The notes beneath the pieces were generated by a model. That model was not told the origin of the DNA. It did not search any database and was given only the letters and a program-made list of their open reading frames with translations. From Pseudomonadaceae bacterium (GTDB lineage Bacteria; Pseudomonadota; Alphaproteobacteria; UBA2136; UBA6156), in NCBI GenBank assembly GCA_947464215.1, contig CANHVX010000070.1:1-5381 (forward strand): a stretch of 5,381 bases of DNA, in the 5' to 3' direction. Numbering within the stretch: position 1 is the first letter of the stretch; every line of letters begins with the position of its first letter. Shown piece by piece: positions 3,694 to 5,381 of this stretch. Position numbers and translations under genes: made by a program.

Positions 3694-5064
3694 ATGATGC
3701 GGCGCTTGAGCTTTATGTGGGGACTGGTGTGCCTGGGGTTGCTGGCCATGGCGGCGCCCTATGCCCAAGCGCGCGTGAGCTTTGCCGATGCTGTGAAATC
3801 GGCCGGGCCAAGTGTGGTGAACATTTATGCGGCGCGTTTGGAAGATGCCCCCCGTGAAGAGCCGATGAAGCCCGGTGTGGGGTGGGCCGAACCCATGAAA
3901 CAAAAGGTTGCCCGCAGCCTTGGCAGCGGCGTGATTGTGGCCCCCAGCGGCAAGCTGGTAACCACCCTGCATGTGGTGCAAGGGGCCGATGCGGTAAAGG
4001 TGGTGCTTTCGGATGGGCGTGAGTTTTCCGCGACCCTGACCGCCAAAGACGAGAAGCTGGATTTGGCCGTGATGCAGCTTGACCTCGCTGCCGGTGTGAC
4101 GCTGCCCGTGGCCCGCTTTGCTGACAGCGATGCCCTTGAGGTGGGCGACCTGGTGCTGGCCGTTGGCAACCCTTATGGTTTTGGCCAGAGCATTAGCCTG
4201 GGGGTGGTAAGTGCGGTGGCGCGCAGCCGCATTGCGCTGAACCCTTATGCGCAGTTTATACAAACCGACGCCCCTCTCAACCCCGGGAGCAGTGGCGGGG
4301 CGTTGGTGGATTCGACCGGGGCCGTGGTGGGCATTAACACCGCGGTGTTCAGCAAAAACGGCGAAGCGGCGGGGCTGGGGTTTGCCATCCCTTCGAAGGT
4401 GGTGGCGCAAGTGGTGAAAGACCTGACCACCCTAGGCCGCGTGCAGCGCCCCTGGCTGGGGCTGGAAGGGCAGGGCCTGAGTGCCGATGTGGCCCGCGAG
4501 CTAGGCTTACCCGACAGTGACGGTCTGCTTTTAACCGGTGTGGTGAAGGGAAGCCCCGCGGCCAAAGCCGGGTTGCAGGTGGGGGATGTTCTGCGCACCT
4601 TGGGGGGCCAAGTGGTGCGCGATGCGGCGGCCCTCAATGAGCAAATTTTATTGACGCCGGGGTTGTTGGATAAGCCGGTGAGCGTGGCCTTCTGGCGCGG
4701 AGGGCGTTTGAACACGGGCAGCCTGATGTTGAGCGCCCTGCCGCCGCGCCGCACGAACGAACAAAAACTGATAAAAGGCTATAACCCCCTGACCGGCTAC
4801 ACGCTGGAACCCCTGGGGCCCGCACTGGCCAGTGAGTTGGGCCTGCCCCTAACCACGGTGGGTGCGGTGGTGGTGGATGCCCCCACCAAGCAGCCTTTGG
4901 CGGCCTTCCAGAAGCAATTTGTGGTAGGAGATGTGGTGCAGCTGGTGAACGGACAACCCACCCATGATGCCGGCCAAGCCCAGCGCGCCTTGGACACCAG
5001 CCGCCGCGCGTGGGAGCTGCGCTTCTTGCGCGATGGCGTGCTTCGGACCATAAGCCTGCAATGA
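3694..5064 (+). CDS. degP: Do-family (DegP/HtrA-like) periplasmic serine protease with two PDZ domains
   Basis: This 456-residue secreted protease of the HtrA/Do family is expected to degrade or chaperone misfolded envelope proteins in the periplasm. The N-terminus is a signal peptide: MMRR, a hydrophobic core through about residue 20, and likely cleavage after AQA (26). The trypsin-like domain follows, with H93 in VTTLHVV, D123 in KLDLAVMQLD and S200 in NPGSSGGALVD, so the catalytic triad is complete. FGQSISLGVVSAVARS and LGFAIPSKVV are family blocks. PDZ1 spans about 251-348, with SPAAKAGLQVGDVL. A diverged PDZ2 spans about 362-456, with FVVGDVVQLVNGQP. Oddities are TTLH where NNH or NHH is usual, a short linker between residues 50 and 75 compared with E. 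coli DegP, and a PDZ2 that ends tightly at RTISLQ. Its stop overlaps the rarA start (ATGA). From memory, a Do-family protease directly before rarA recurs in Alphaproteobacteria, which fits. DegQ- or HtrA-type naming would be equally reasonable. Confidence 0.9.
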   Translation: MMRRLSFMWGLVCLGLLAMAAPYAQARVSFADAVKSAGPSVVNIYAARLEDAPREEPMKPGVGWAEPMKQKVARSLGSGVIVAPSGKLVTTLHVVQGADAVKVVLSDGREFSATLTAKDEKLDLAVMQLDLAAGVTLPVARFADSDALEVGDLVLAVGNPYGFGQSISLGVVSAVARSRIALNPYAQFIQTDAPLNPGSSGGALVDSTGAVVGINTAVFSKNGEAAGLGFAIPSKVVAQVVKDLTTLGRVQRPWLGLEGQGLSADVARELGLPDSDGLLLTGVVKGSPAAKAGLQVGDVLRTLGGQVVRDAAALNEQILLTPGLLDKPVSVAFWRGGRLNTGSLMLSALPPRRTNEQKLIKGYNPLTGYTLEPLGPALASELGLPLTTVGAVVVDAPTKQPLAAFQKQFVVGDVVQLVNGQPTHDAGQAQRALDTSRRAWELRFLRDGVLRTISLQ

Positions 5065-5381
5065 GCGAACCCCTTGCCGCCCGCCTCCGCCCCGCCCGCC
5101 TTGCCGATGTGGTGGGGCAGCGGGCGTTGGTGGGCGAGGGGGGTATACTGACCCGCCTGGTGGCGGCGCAGGCCCCGCAAAGTGTGATTTTTTGGGGCCC
5201 GCCCGGGTGCGGCAAAACCACCCTAGCCCGTTTGTACGCGCAGGCGTTTGGGGCGGAGTTTGTGGCGCTTTCGGCCGTGTTGGCCGGTGTGGCTGATGTG
5301 CGCCGTGTGGTGGAACAGGCCCACGCCATGCAAAACACCTTGCTGGGGCAGGGGCGGCGCACGGTGCTGTTTATTGACGAA
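5061..5381 (+). CDS. rarA: Replication-associated recombination protein RarA/MgsA (N-terminal part)
   Basis: The first 107 codons of RarA (MgsA, the bacterial WRNIP1/Mgs1 relative) run off the right edge of the window. RarA is an AAA+ ATPase related to clamp-loader and RuvB proteins that acts at stalled forks and DNA gaps. Visible features are PLAARLRPARLADVVGQ (4-20), matching the PLAxRxRPxxLxxxxGQ opening of the family; Walker A in WGPPGCGKTT (45-54); FVALSAVLAGVADVRRVVEQA (67-87), equivalent to the ISAVTSGVKEIREAIERA segment of E. coli RarA; and Walker B TVLFIDE (101-107), cut right at its acidic pair. The E. coli protein has a longer N-terminus before PLAAR. The ATG overlaps the protease stop as ATGA and has no good ribosome-binding site, suggesting translational coupling. 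Confidence 0.93.
   Translation, partial: MSEPLAARLRPARLADVVGQRALVGEGGILTRLVAAQAPQSVIFWGPPGCGKTTLARLYAQAFGAEFVALSAVLAGVADVRRVVEQAHAMQNTLLGQGRRTVLFIDE

Noticed and set aside
3693..3698. TATGAT as a -10 element for the protease gene
   Set aside because: It matches five of six bases but overlaps the ATGATG start itself, and no -35 element lies at suitable spacing.
3460..4410. 316-codon minus-strand frame antisense to the pirin and protease genes
   Set aside because: The plus strand has two clear families here. The antisense peptide is His/Gly/Arg-rich and motif-free, typical of shadows in GC-rich DNA.
1..5381. tRNA or rRNA genes, CRISPR arrays, insertion sequences, toxin-antitoxin or phage genes
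   Set aside because: I looked on both strands and saw no cloverleaf, regularly spaced repeat array, transposase motif or terminal inverted repeats. The coding content is housekeeping throughout.

Overview
The window looks like a stretch of a GC-rich alphaproteobacterial chromosome. The clearest evidence is the RlmE homologue, which has the DMAAN...GHKxTDGLR block and the GFKG C-terminus I associate with alphaproteobacterial members. The compact Hda-like protein and the adjacent pair of Do-family protease and rarA fit the same group. I cannot assign an order or genus. The strong third-position GC bias produces many long shadow reading frames, which I have left out.

Layout. Positions 2-172 are the 3' end of an unrecognised plus-strand gene. 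It faces the 3' end of a minus-strand yqgE/algH-family gene (403-990). The 230-bp gap between these two convergent ends holds a degenerate 8-bp tandem repeat, a REP-like palindromic repeat, a canonical G-quadruplex motif and a second, perfect palindromic repeat. Upstream of yqgE on the minus strand lies rnhA (1058-1579, RNase HI). It is divergent from rlmE (1601-2275, 23S rRNA 2'-O-methyltransferase), with only 21 bp between the two start codons. From rlmE onward every gene is on the plus strand: a compact HdaA-like AAA+ protein (2282-2845), a pirin-family cupin (2894-3622), a secreted Do-family serine protease with two PDZ domains (3694-5064), and the first 107 codons of rarA/mgsA (5061 to the window edge). 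rarA overlaps the protease gene by 4 bases. The gaps are 6, 48, 71 and -4 nt, so the run could be one or two transcripts.

How the genes relate. RNase HI, the Hda-like protein and RarA all act in DNA replication or its repair. RlmE serves 50S ribosome maturation and the Do-family protease serves envelope protein quality control. This is a housekeeping region with no sign of a mobile element, phage, CRISPR array or defence island. I did not find a new multi-gene system. The points most worth a second look are the 21-bp divergent start region, where both genes appear to be leaderless from overlapping -10 elements; the unusually short Hda-like protein joined to rlmE; and the repeat and G-quadruplex cluster in the convergent gap.
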